64,000 bases of DNA, taken from Macrolepiota albuminosa (Eukaryota; Basidiomycota; Agaricomycetes; Agaricales; Agaricaceae). Made by a program: the position numbers and the translations under genes. Shown here in pieces: positions 32,278-43,083 of this stretch (position 1 is the stretch's first letter; each line of letters starts with the position of its first letter). The notes beneath the pieces were generated by a model, which saw nothing but the letters and a program-made list of their open reading frames with translations, was not told the origin of the DNA and did no database searches. The DNA is taken from the NCBI GenBank assembly GCA_027475525.1, contig JAMWFC010000007.1, positions 463,415 through 527,414 on the forward strand, given 5' to 3'.

Positions 32278-35190
32278 GTGAAAATGGCCTATTGGGGGCC
32301 GCAAAAGAGTGATCAGAGCCGGCAAGGCTCTAGTGGAGGGGGGAGACCTCCAAATATACAAATGTTGACTCAGTACCAGAGGCAGCCGCCATATCCGGCG
32401 GCAAGCCAGTTTCAGTCAGCGGGCGTGGCCTACCCAGGCTGTGACGAGCCGCTCCCATACCAGATGCCCCTCCACTCGCAAGAGATGGAGGTCGACGACA
32501 AAGGGCGCTATGGGCGCCCGGAGGACAGCACGCGCCGCGAGCGCTACTACCAGGAACCGTCATCACGCTCGGCTGCATCGAATCCGACATATGCAGATGC
32601 GGTGACGGGGCTGCCGTCAGTACCATGGGCGCATCGGCCCGTGGCAGAGTCGTATGAGGAGCCTGCGCCACAAGCGCAGAGATTACCAGTGTCAGACGTG
32701 CTGTTGGGCAGACTGGAAGCAGCGGGACAGCCAGTCCCTGTGACTGCGTCCTTCCTGCAGGACAGTCTGGCCGTGATGGTGATGGAGGGGTTGCTTAACC
32801 AGATCAAGCTGATGAAGAGGCAGCGTGTCGCAGCACTGGAACAGATCAAATGTGCATCTAAGTACAAAATTGCCACGTCTGAAGAACCAACCACCGAGGT
32901 CAAGAGGGCTAAATATTGGCCCAGTCGACCGGTTGACCCTTCACGGGCAAGGATGCCGTTGGACGCGCAATTCACGCACCATGAGCAGCCTGCTCAGCCC
33001 GTTGCGTTGTCATCAAGGTTACCCAATTTGGGCCCTCAGGCCTCCTCAGAGTCGCTGGCTGCAGTCAGTGAACCCTTGGCAGGTCTGTCCCTGGGTCAGT
33101 GGGAAGCCGCATCATCCTGGGCTCCACCTATGGGGCCCAAAACCGTTACTGTGGCGCCAAGAGCGCCCGTTACTGTCATCCCTTGCACTGAGCCTGGAGG
33201 GAGAACTCTGGTGCGAAATGCGCCTGCCTCTCCGGTGGCTCAGCCACAACTAGAATCACCCGCCCTGACCAAGTCAGGGCCATCTCGTCAGCGCTGTAGC
33301 CGCAAGCCGCCTCTCAATGCCTCTAAATTGGAAGTTATAATCTTCCCTGCTGGCATTCCCGCACGAGCGGGAGAAGTCCAGATGTTGTTTATGCTGCCGG
33401 TGTTTGTACTGGCCCCACCAAAACACTACTCTGTGGTCGTATTGACCCCAGACCCCCGCACGCCGGAGCAGTATGATAGTCTGGTAGCGACCTTGAGAGG
33501 AAAGACCATGCCTGAAAAAGGCAAAGCACCAGTACCATCCTTGTCCGACGAGAGCGACTATGGAGAGTCGAGTTCGGAGCAGGAGGAGGACAGGGAGGAG
33601 GGGGAATCGGCCGCAGACCGATTCCAACGAGTATTGTGCAATAAGCGCATTGCAAATAAGAAGGCGATTCGCACCAAGGAGCTACAGGCCCAGAAGTATA
33701 GGGCCAAGGATGAATTCTCAGGGAGGATCCCCGATGGCTTGGGGGTGAAGGTGTGGGGGCCGCTCGATATTGAGCGAATGAATTTGTGCTTTAGAGGAGC
33801 ACTCAGCCACTGCACCTATTATTTGTATGCCACAAATACGGTGCTGATGGGAGCTGACGCCAATAGAGCGGCATCATATGAGTATTCCTCTGGCCATCGT
33901 GCCCACATCCCAGGTACAATTGTGTATAAGCACGCCCTGCGCGGCCTTCCCTGCACTCCGCTAGAGCTGGACCGGCTCTATAAGTACTACACCAATGTGC
34001 ACATTCCGCGCCGCGACAGAATTGTTGCGTACATGTTGATCACAGAGCTCCATATGTTCGCACAGTGGACAGTTGAGGCTCTGCATAATTGAACCATGCA
34101 GCTCCTGATGAAGGAGCCTCAGTACCAGGACCTCATCAACCCAATGCAGGGTCCCGACGACCTCGCTCTTGTTGAGCGACGACACATTCCAGGGCGCTTT
34201 TTGCGCACAAAAGACGATGGCACCACGGCGTTGCACATAATGCGCACTCAGGATCCAGCCACACCATTTGACCTAGACCAGCTGGTGCAATACGCGCTGG
34301 TCTTTGGTCGACCCGGGTTGGAGAATACCTATCAAGGCATCGTGGTGGATCACGCCTACTGCATGCACTGGTGGACCCTCTTTGGGTTCGCCTTATGTCG
34401 AGCTCTATGCGCTAACAGCGCAGCCAAACCTGTGATCGTGCGACGCATGACCCTCGTTGTGGCCTGTCCAGGGCTTTATTGAGAGGCGATTGCCTCGTAT
34501 GATGCCATGTTCCCCGAGCAGCCATTTGAGCCCCAACATGGGCCACAGCTCAAGATTCACCAAGTTCACGTGCCCGATGACCAGGCACCAAACTTCTCAG
34601 ATGACGACACGCTACGCGTCTTATTGCACAATCGGATACCTGCCGACTAGGTGGACCACACATATACCTACGGCGTGGTCTTCCTGGAACAGCAGTTCCA
34701 CACCCCCACAATGTCTATAGACATCTTTCGCCAAATTGACAACAAGCGCATGGAGCGCTTGAACAAATATGGTACCCCCCCACAATCCCACAATGGGATG
34801 GATGGCGGGAGATGACTGAAGACGATCATTATTGTCTTATGTTCAAGCACGACGAGGAGAGTTGTCTTCCCGAGAACCCCGAGGCCAATGGCCTCTACTA
34901 CCTCATCGGCATGGACCCAAACCAGGTCCACCTTCTAAAGCACCCAGCAGTGCATAACATGCCAGCAGCCAACGCAGACCCAAGCCAGGTCACTCTCATA
35001 CCACGCACGGCGGTGCATGGTACGCTACCCACCAATGTTTCAGCAATTAACGTCGCACTAACTGATTCTATGGTGGTAGACACGCCAGTAGTCGAGGGGC
35101 CTATCACCCCACCGTTTCAGCAATTAACGTCGCACTAACTGATTCTATGGTGGTAGACACGCCAGTAGTCGAGGGGCCTATCACCCCACC
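32278..35190 (+). CDS. ORF3: large extra ORF of unknown function downstream of integrase
   Basis: The first 604 codons are open (32278-34092); one TGA separates them from another ~128 codons in the same frame (34096-34482), and further in-frame stops follow (34648 TAG). The old copy has a sense codon at the first TGA position, so the original protein was longer, perhaps 900 residues or more. Features: Gln/Pro/Ser-rich N-terminus; AMVMEGLLNQIKLMKRQRV; ARAGEVQMLFMLPVFVLAPP; an acidic Ser/Glu stretch SDESDYGESSSEQEEDREEG; a Lys/Arg-rich stretch; VWGPLDIERMNLCFRGAL; and YCMHWWTLFGFALCRALC. No signal peptide or membrane segment typical of an envelope protein is visible. I do not recognise the fold. 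It is less damaged than pol in the same element. Confidence 0.6.
35037..35190. repeat. Exact 77-bp tandem duplication 11
   Basis: Units 35037-35113 and 35114-35190, at the 3' end of the ORF3 region. Confidence 0.97.
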
Positions 35191-35733
35191 AAGGACGGAA
35201 TCAGCGCCTCCCCCTCCCGCGATTAACGTCCACCGGAGGAGGAGTCAATGGTGACTGAGATGGGCGCTGGTGCAGGGGCATCGTCAGACGGTCTTAGACC
35301 CATAATTTGTTGTGTAGGTACTTCCGAGTAGTTCACTCGAACCATTCCAGCTGATACGCACTCTAGAGTCGCATGTATATACAGCGGACCCAGAGGAGGG
35401 GTCACTCTCTTTTTTGTTTTCTTTATTTGTTTATATATAAACATGTTCTATCTACTGCTGGCACAACCTGCGCTCTTGTCTGATAAGGACTGCTTTCTAT
35501 TATGTCCAGAAGACACATCTACACTGCGCATAAATGCTAACGCCTTGCAGCCACGCAATACGCGTGTTATTCATCTGTTGTTTGCACTATTGTGCATCCT
35601 TTATCTCGCTCTACCTCCCTTCCTAAAGACCAAGTATTCGGTCTCATTGGGGGGTATGTAACGGAGTTGTGCATCCTTTATCTCGCTCTACCTCCCTTCC
35701 TAAAGACCAAGTATTCGGTCTCATTGGGGGGTA
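35191..35733 (+). other. 3' non-coding region and polypurine tract of the ORF3 element
   Basis: No gene is seen. A G-rich run ending TCATTGGGGGGTA directly precedes the 3' LTR and is a fitting polypurine tract. A 77-bp duplication at 35590 copies this tract. Confidence 0.6.
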
Positions 35734-35743
35734 TGTAACGGAG
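35590..35743. repeat. Exact 77-bp tandem duplication 12
   Basis: Units 35590-35666 and 35667-35743; spans the polypurine tract and the first bases of the 3' LTR. Confidence 0.97.
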
Positions 35744-35907
35744 TCATCCGTGTTACAAGCGTCAACGACGCTATAATCGTTTAATAGAGTATTATGTAAG
35801 ACAACATCTTGTTTTCACTCTAAGTACTAGTCAAATCCGATACTGCGGTCTGATTTAGCACTTGTGTGATACACACAAGATAGTTCTAACTCGTAACTCA
35901 GGTTACA
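35734..35907 (+). repeat. 3' LTR of the ORF3 element
   Basis: TGTAACGGAG...CAGGTTACA, 174 bp, followed by the target duplication TTCCA. Confidence 0.88.
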
Positions 35908-37297
35908 TTCCAGGGTGCTTTTTGCACACAAAAGAAAATGGCATCACTGCACTGTATATAATGCATGCATCAGATCTTACCACCTCTTTTGACCTGGACC
36001 AGCTTGCTCAATATGCACTAGTCTTTGGTCATCCCAGATTGGAAAACATGTATCAGGCATTGCAGTAGATCATGCCTGCATGCACTGGTGAATCTTCTTT
36101 AGGTTTGCATTGTGTCAAGCTCTTTGTGTGAATAGTGCAGCCAAGCCCATGATTTTTTAGCATATGACTCTTGTCATGGCCCATCCAGAATTGTACCATG
36201 AGGCAATTGCCTTCTATAACACCATTTTCTCTGAGCAACCCTTTGAGCCCCAATGTGGGCCTCAGCTTCAAATTCACCAAGTTCATGTGCCAGATGAATA
36301 GGCATGGAACTTCTCCAATAATAACATGTTATGCATCTTACTGCACAACCAGATTCTGCCAGACTAGGTAGACCATGCATATACATACAGTGTGGTCTTC
36401 ATGAAACAGCAGTTCCATGCCCCAACAATATCTATGGACATCTTCAAGCAGATCAACAATGAGCACATAGAGTGCCTTGCTAGATATGGCACCCCTCCCC
36501 AACAATATCTATGGACATCTTCAAGCAGATCAACAATGAGCACATAGAGTGCCTTGCTAGATATGGCACCCCTCTGCAATCCCACCAATGGGATGGATAG
36601 TGGAAAATGACCAAAGACAATCATTATCATCTTATGTTCAAGCATGACGAGGAGAGTACTCTCTCAGAAAACCCTGAGGCCAATGGCCTCTACTACCTCA
36701 TTGGCATGGACCCTAACTGTGTCAATTTCCTAAAATGCATATTGACACATGGTACACTACCAATTGTTGTCTCAGCAATTAATGTCACATGTACTGAGCC
36801 TATGTTGGTAGATTCACTTGTTGTCAAAGAGTCAACTACTCCACCAAGGATGGAATCAGTGCCTCTCCCTCCCACAATTAACATTGCACTAGAGAAGGAG
36901 TCAATGGTGAATGGTGATGGAGACGGGTGCAGTCACAGGAGCTTCAGCACATGGATCATAGACCCTTTATTTAATTGAGGTAAATCTGAGTGTTAACTCA
37001 ACATGTTCTTACTAATATATACTCCAAAAATAGCATGTATTTACATGGCACTTTTTTTATTTTAGTATAATCATATTTGTATTTCTTGCCATTTGGGCTG
37101 CTCTGCACACTTGCACACTAAGATACTATAAGACTAAGTGCAACATGTGTCTACACGAGACACTAATGCTACATTTCTTTGTAATTAACCTTCTACAGAT
37201 ACATGGTGCACATTATAGCATGATGCCCTGCACTCTTGTGCATTTTTATAGCATTACCTTCCACTTAAGACCAAGTATTTGGTCTCATTGAGGTGTA
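35908..37297 (+). pseudogene. Old ORF3 copy, last segment, and its 3' region
   Basis: Continues directly from 23198 and aligns with 34180-35440 of the young element: FDLDQLAQYALVFGHPRLEN, QQFHAPTISMDIFKQINN-like, and MFKHDEESTLSENPEANGLY. CpG is nearly absent. It shares with the young copy an in-frame TAG (36365-36367, matching 34648-34650). About 36980-37297 is AT-rich and without a gene. Confidence 0.78.
36420..36573. repeat. Exact 77-bp tandem duplication 13
   Basis: Units 36420-36496 and 36497-36573, in the old ORF3 copy. Confidence 0.97.
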
Positions 37298-37472
37298 TGT
37301 AATGGAGTGTCACACTAGTTACATGTGCCAACAACGCTATTATCAAACAGTAGAGTATTATGTAAGATAACATATTGTATTCACTCTAGTTCTAGTCAAA
37401 TCTGATATAGTGGTCTGATTTAGCACTGTGTGATCCACATAAGAAGGTTCTAGCTCATAACCAATAGTTACA
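37298..37472 (+). repeat. 3' LTR of the old ORF3 element
   Basis: TGTAATGGAG...CAATAGTTACA, 175 bp. It is homologous to the 174-bp LTRs at 23199 and 35734 but CpG-depleted. This shows that the outer sequence is an older member of the same family, 5'-truncated. Confidence 0.82.
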
Positions 37473-37689
37473 ATAAAGCAGAACAAATTACATACAACAA
37501 AAAAAAATCCTACATAGATATATATATATATATATACAAGAAAATAGAATCTCTTGACTTGACTTGGTGAAAGAAGGAAACAATAATGCACTCAACACAG
37601 GAAAAATTATGTATATATGTGTATATAAAGGAAATACAAGTATGACCTTTCAACATAATATTGAGGATATGGACACAATGGCTGGTAGA
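37473..37689. other. AT-rich spacer with an (AT)n microsatellite
   Basis: An AT dinucleotide run lies at about 37518-37536. No gene is seen. Confidence 0.5.
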
Positions 37690-38120
37690 TGTCATGACCC
37701 TCTACTCTGGGATCCACCTTGGGACACTCTAGAGCCCTTTCTGGAAACACCTCTGCCAACACCTACACATCCTGCCACTACTCTCATGCCAATTGATTGC
37801 AAGTCCCACAAGCATGATCTCCTGGTATACAATTGTTCCCTCACCCTGCTGCTGGTTATATAGTCTCAGGAGTCATTGTAGACATCCCAGAATCCTTTCA
37901 GAATCCTGGAGTAGGTGCCATAGTACTTATAGTCATAGTCATCATCTTGTATTTCCTTAGTCTTGATATTACTGAATTACTGTTTGCATGCCCTTTGATT
38001 TGACTAGTATGCATTGACTGGCACACTTTGACTGGCATGTGTACTTGAGATTGATACACACTTTGCAACTTTAAATTTGTTAACCCTGGTCTTGTCTTAG
38101 AACTCCCAGTTCTTGACTCA
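37690..38120 (+). repeat. Degraded LTR-A copy
   Basis: Begins TGTCATGACCC and keeps LTR-A landmarks (CATAGTACTTATAGT, CTTAGTCTTGATATTA, TTAGAACTCCCAGTTC) with nearly every CpG lost. Its 3' end is missing or unrecognisable. Confidence 0.65.
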
Positions 38121-38140
38121 ACCTCATCCCTTTTTCATTT

Positions 38141-38461
38141 CCCAGTTTTCTTCGATCCCAGAACAAGGATATCACATAACTCTAAAATAACTTGTGTTAT
38201 TTGTGTTCCATAACTCTCATTCCTCATTGTTCGGACCCCTTTGACAGTGGTAGAGATGACGGTGTCAATACAAGATGTTTGAAGGGGTGTGACTGTGACA
38301 CTCAACCCAAAATGCGTCTTGCATTCCTTCCGTTCCTCCCCCCTGCGAAACATTTCCCAGTTTCCTTAATCCCAGAACAAGGATATCATATAACTCTAAA
38401 ATAACTTGTGTTATTTGTGTCCCATAACTCTCATTCCTCGTTGTTCGGACCCCTTTGACAG
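38141..38461. repeat. Two ~107-bp direct repeats, 215 bp apart
   Basis: Copies at 38141-38247 and 38356-38461 share CCCAGAACAAGGATATCA and end GGACCCCTTTGACAG. They are not identical and the spacing is not 77, so they are not the assembly-type duplication. Function unknown. Confidence 0.7.
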
Positions 38462-40083
38462 CATTGTCCCTCAAGATTCAAGCAAACAGATCCATCCAAC
38501 ACCTCAATTTATTGGTAAACTTGGGAAGTCAGCCTCCGTTTTCATCTATGTACATTTATTTCACAGTTTTGAGAGAAAGACAATCAATAGAATGTAACCA
38601 GGCATGTCAATGCTGCCATTTCATCATTACCATCCAGGTTCAAGGCATCTGCTAAGGTCTGCTTATGCATGAACTTTCTTTCAAGGTCTCATTCTGAAAC
38701 TTCTCACCTGATTGATCGCCAGATACTTTTCCATCAACTCATTTCCCAGGACAGAATCCTTCAAAACTTTATTGTCACTCAAGTTCTGGCGTGCCTCTTC
38801 CCAAGTCAGTGACATCCTCCGGGTTATACCGAGAACTTGTCTTTCTTCTGCAGTCAACTGGGCTGTGGTTTTTGGGCCTGGGCAATCTTTAACTTTGAGT
38901 TCTGCCTTGTCATGAATGCCCATGAAACCAGTGCCCAGAATGCCTGCAAGGGCCAAGTACGGATTTGCAGTGCCATCCATAAAGCACATCTCAAAGTTCC
39001 TACAGGAGGGAGATGTAGCATTAACGAGGTGCATGGGCGCCTCACGGTTCTCGGTACCCCAGTTTACGTAGGTGCCATCAGACCACACCCCATCTACCAT
39101 CCTCTTGTACGACGCTTGAGTAGGTAATGTAAGCGCAGTTAAAGCAGGGAGATTATTGAGGACTGAAGCAAGGAAAGAGGACTCGATAGGGGACAATCCT
39201 TCAGGCACTTTCTTGTTGTCCTTAGAATGGACAGATATGTGTGTGTGTGTGTAGAACTTCCACCAAAGTCCATATAGATCCTCGGGGCAAATGTGGCATG
39301 CAGTCCATGTTTAGTGGCCGTATTGTATATGATCTCTTTAGTGTGGATCAACACATTGGTAGCTTCTAGTGGAGGAAGAGGACCAGTGACGATCTCATAC
39401 TGTCAGGAAGAGATATGAGCTGTTGTTGCCTTCTATCAACAAATCAAAAGCAAGTATTTTTTTACCTGTCCTGGAGCAGCTTCCACGTGGTACATCTGCA
39501 ATTCAATGCCTGATAATTCTATTCCATTGGCAATCTCCTTGAGTATTTTCGCGACAATGGAGCCAGAAGGAAAACCATTCATAGCGCTCCAGCTATGGTT
39601 GCTCGCCGCCATGACCGGATTAGTTGATTTGAGTAGGATGAATTCTGATTCGAATCCCACAAGGTATTTGATTCCGGCCTTCTATGACTCACTACAAAAT
39701 GATCAGCACTAATATACAGTGGCTCAAAAAACTGTCCCAATGTTTCATACTTTTTGAAAGATGACATTGGCATGAAGGATGGGAAGTATGTAAAATCCTG
39801 ATTAAATCATGTAAAATACTATGGCATCATAGCTACAAAATGAATCTAGGTTTATGTAATCAAGATCAAAACCGATGGAGCAATAGCCATTTTAAAATAT
39901 TCACTCATTGGGACAGTTTTTTGAGCATCTCTAATTTTTCAGGTTTATCCCTATTTTACTCAGAAATAAAGAGTAGGTTGCATGTGGGAATATAAACAAA
40001 GTCATGTGACCATGTTTAAATATATTTGGGAGTAGTTCAAGCTGGTTGAACCACATCTTGACCTTTAACCACTATCATGAAAC

Positions 40084-41096
40084 CTATTCCTTCTGCACAA
40101 CACTCTACTGTTGCTTCTCTTCTTGCTTAAAGGTATTCTCTGGTCAGATTGGGGCTCAAACTGGTTTAGGGAAGTCTACTACTGGGAGGATTGGTAGAGA
40201 GTTGGAGATGGACAAAGGAAAACCATCCTGGAGGCCGTCCTGCTAAGCTTACTCCATGTGATAAACAGGCTATTGTTCGACAAATCTCAACTGGAAGACT
40301 TGATACAGCTGTCCAGGCCACTAATTTTATCAACAACATCATTTTCAACCCTGTCTCTTCCAAGACTGTCTGGAATGTGTTGAAGGAGGAGGGGTATTGG
40401 TCTGCTACCAAGAGAAAAGTTCCTATGCTCAAAGCTAAACATTGACAACTACAGCTTAAATGGGCTCAGAAGCATCAGAACTGGACTATAGAGGACTGGA
40501 AAAGGGTGTTGTGGACAGATGAGACAAAGATTAACAGGATTGGGTCAGATGGGAAGCAGTATGTGTGGAAGCTACAAGAAGAAGACATTTCAGACCGAAC
40601 AACTACACCTACTGTGAAGCATGAAGGAGGGAATAATCTCATGGTATGGGGCTGTATGAGTTGGAATGAGGTAAAAAAGCTTGTAGAGGTGGTGGGAATC
40701 ATGAATGCAGAGCAGTGCTCTGAAATTTTAGATGATGGAGCAAAGGAGAATTTTGAAAAGTTGGAGATGGAGGAGGGTGCCCACTACTTTCAACAGGACA
40801 ATAACTCCAAACACAACTTCAAGAGGGCTGACAAGTGGTTTGAGGACAGCAACTTTAATGTCCTTCGGTGGCCAGCCCAATCCCCTGATCTCAACCCTAT
40901 TGAACATCTCTAGGAGTACCTCAAAGAGCAACTTAGGCAGTATGAAACACCTCCTTATGGTGTGCATGAATTATGGGAGAGGGTTGCAAAGGAGTGGGAT
41001 GAAATACCACCAGAGGTATGCCAAAGACTAATAGAAAGCATGCCTAGAAGGATTCAAGCAGTTATCAAAGCAAATAGAGGACATACAAAGTACTAG
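40084..41096 (+). pseudogene. Tc1/mariner transposase, DD34E, with stops
   Basis: Catalyses cut-and-paste transposition. First Asp in VLWTDETKINRIGSDG (about 40515), second Asp in YFQQDNNSKHNFKRA (about 40790), Glu in SPDLNPIEHL (about 40900). There are 34 residues between the second Asp and the Glu, as in Tc1. Stops: TGA after MLKAKH (40443-40445) where Arg is likely, and TAG after NPIEHL where Trp is expected. The N-terminal helix-turn-helix (about 40084-40300) is out of frame. Confidence 0.85.
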
Positions 41097-41175
41097 ATCA
41101 AAGACTAATAGAAAGCATGCCTAGAAGGATTCAAGCAGTTATCAAAGCAAATAGAGGACATACAAAGTACTAGAT
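41022..41175. repeat. Exact 77-bp tandem duplication 14
   Basis: Units 41022-41098 and 41099-41175, at the end of the mariner transposase. Confidence 0.97.
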
Positions 41176-41931
41176 ACTAAAATTAGAGATGCTCAAAAAC
41201 TGTCCCAATGAGTGAATATTTTAAAATGGCTATTGCTCCATCAGTTTTGATCTTGATTACATAAACTTAAATTCATTTTGTAGCTACAATGCCATAGTAT
41301 TTTACATGATTTAATCAGGATTTTATGTACTTCCCATCCTTCATGCCAATGTCATCTTTCAAAAAGTATGAAACATTGGGACAGTTTTTTGAGCCACTGT
41401 AGCTGAACTAGTATACAGTAGCCGAAGAACTGCTGACCTGACAACACATTGCAAAAGGGCATGGGGACATAACGGGACATCCAACATCAGCTTGCTATCA
41501 CGTCCAGGGTATGGCATTTTCTCGTGGAACCAACCAAAAACAGAAACTTCGCCAGGAGAGCATGGACAAAACCTGATGGTCGTTAAATCCGGTACATAAA
41601 GATACCCTCCTGAAAGTGCGAAGCCAGGAGCAGCTTTGAAGTACACAAGACCCAATGCAACCTTCGCTACTCCGATGCTGGGTCTCGGTGAATCCAACAA
41701 TTTATGGAAGTAATAGAGGGGAATCACATGACATCTAACGTTGTTGACAATGTCTACCTATTGAAGGCAAATGTATGCTATGTGGAGTTGGAAACAATGC
41801 AGTCGTGGTAAAACAGTATATATCAACTTACAGATATCCAACCCTCCACCTTTTTTGAGTCTGTGGACTGGAATTGTTGTATCATACGTGAGGGAGGAGT
41901 AATCGACTCCATAATTGTAAATTGAGGACAT

Positions 41932-42733
41932 CTTGAGTTTGTTGCCTCCCTCCAGGGCAACGTGGGTCTTATACGAAACACTCCATCAAGGGTGTTGCCC
42001 AACCAGGACGTTCCCTGACACATCCAAACAAGAATGTTGTACAATAATCAAGTTGCTGAAATGTTTCAGAACAAAATTATCACTGGTCTGAGAAACACCA
42101 ACCTGATCAAAAGCACTGATAGGAGCTAGACAGCGTAAGAATTGCCTGGTGATAGCTGCCAGAAATTTGACACAAACCTAAGAATAAGATTGCCGTAGCT
42201 GGAAAATTTAGTCACAACCACATCACAATAGAGAGAAGGTAATTACCATTATCAAAAACATGAGATCTAAGCCGCCCGCTGACAGTAGCAATAAGAAGAC
42301 ATTGGGGGTGATAAATGACTGACAAACCTGTCCATGCTAATCAAATTTAGAACAAAGCTGGGAAAATCAAAGAAAAAAAGTCATCCTCCTCTACCTACAT
42401 CGTATGCCGACAAAATATAGTCTTTTCCAACTTGATACACAATAAATTGATGTTCAACAACCCCAAGAGTTGGGATCCAAACATCGAGAATGTCTTCTGT
42501 GGATTGAATTTCTATGTCACATCTGAACCAATATGATAAAGCTGACATGGCAGACCAATCATTGGGATATAATCTTCTTGACATAACTGCATGATGTTTT
42601 CAAGAAAACTGGAGGAAAGCTATGGCTAGGAAAATAGCAATACAAGGGTGGTAATCGCTCAATATGGTGCCCACTCCGGAGTTCTCAGCTGTTGACGAGA
42701 TAGTAAACTTGTGACGAAGGGATGTCTCCACAA
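41932..42733 (-). other. Intergenic region with one unidentified minus-strand ORF
   Basis: A 67-codon frame (42584-42381: MSRRLYPNDWSAMSALSYWF...) and a coding-like run near 42170-42000 (FLAAITRQFLRCLAPISAFD) may be exons of one host gene. I do not recognise it. Confidence 0.35.
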
Positions 42734-43083
42734 TGTCAAGAAAATCAAGAAAATCACCAAGTATATTCTGATTTCCAATTCATTCTAATTTTGTCAACTA
42801 CTCCTTATTCAAATTCTCATTCTCCTTTTTCTCCTTTTCCTTTTCTTATCTCGTCATACATGACCTCATAGACTGATTCAGTTTCCTATTCTTTATCGCT
42901 CCTTATTACTTCTCCTTTACATAACTACATATAAAAACTCTGTCTTCATTACAAGTCTCTAGGCAATCAACACAGTTGTTTCGTCTCAAATCTCAGTCAT
43001 CCTAAGTTCTATCTCAAAACTCTGAATCTAAATCTGCTTATTCTATTTAAACGCTCTAGTTATTATCTGTGCTCTGACAAAGT
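42734..43083 (+). promoter_or_regulatory. Putative 5' LTR/leader of a Ty3 element
   Basis: The sequence starting TGTCAAGAAAATC is C/T-rich and has a TATA-like ACATATAAAAAC at about 42926-42938. It precedes gag, but no second LTR or target duplication was found, so the borders are guesses. Confidence 0.35.

Larger units (their letters stand above)
23199..35907 (+). mobile_element. Ty3/gypsy chromodomain element with an extra 3' ORF (ORF3)
   Basis: Bounded by 174-bp LTRs (23199-23372 and 35734-35907) and the target duplication TTCCA (23194-23198 and 35908-35912). Order: gag with zinc knuckle, protease, RT, RNase H, integrase, chromodomain-like C-terminus, then ORF3. The LTRs differ at four positions, all in CpG sites. 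The single gag-pol frame has about twelve in-frame stops, mostly TGA, so this copy is inactive. A 1-kb solo LTR-B is inserted between RT and RNase H. The element lies inside an older copy of its own family. Confidence 0.88.
39717..41399 (+). mobile_element. Tc1/mariner element with ~220-bp terminal inverted repeats
   Basis: 1683 bp (one 77-bp duplication included), flanked by TA on both sides (39715-39716 and 41400-41401). The terminal inverted repeats run about 39717-39938 and 41179-41399. Each repeat has the outer motif CTCAAAAAACTGTCCCAATG and, at its inner end, the same motif in reverse, so four candidate transposase-binding sites exist. It lies between two exons of the glutamine-synthetase-like gene, on the opposite strand. 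Confidence 0.9.
38584..41931 (-). pseudogene. Glutamine-synthetase-like gene (GS-I/FluG type), disrupted
   Basis: Likely exons: 41931-41832, 41757 to about 41440, 39681-39466, 39399-38709 and 38658-38584, with GT-AG introns of 74 (41831-41758), 66 (39465-39400) and 49 nt (38707-38659) and one long intron holding the mariner element. Recognisable parts: VDIVNNVRCHVIPLYYFHKL, PHALLQ, GFESEFILLKSTNP, YHVEAAPGQ, YEIVTGPLPPLE, DGTANPYLALAGILG and TLADALNLDG. Damage: a CA-repeat run in the codons of the HTH motif (about 39238-39254) puts the two sides out of frame; exon 1 is out of frame across an A run; and the residue before the DGTANPYLAL block that is usually Arg is Cys (CGN to TGN). The family ligates or transfers ammonia to glutamate-like substrates; this copy is probably inactive, unless the frame errors are assembly errors. 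Confidence 0.75.

Noticed and set aside
32278..34092. ORF3 as an envelope protein
   Set aside because: No signal peptide, no membrane segment and no Cys-rich ectodomain were seen.
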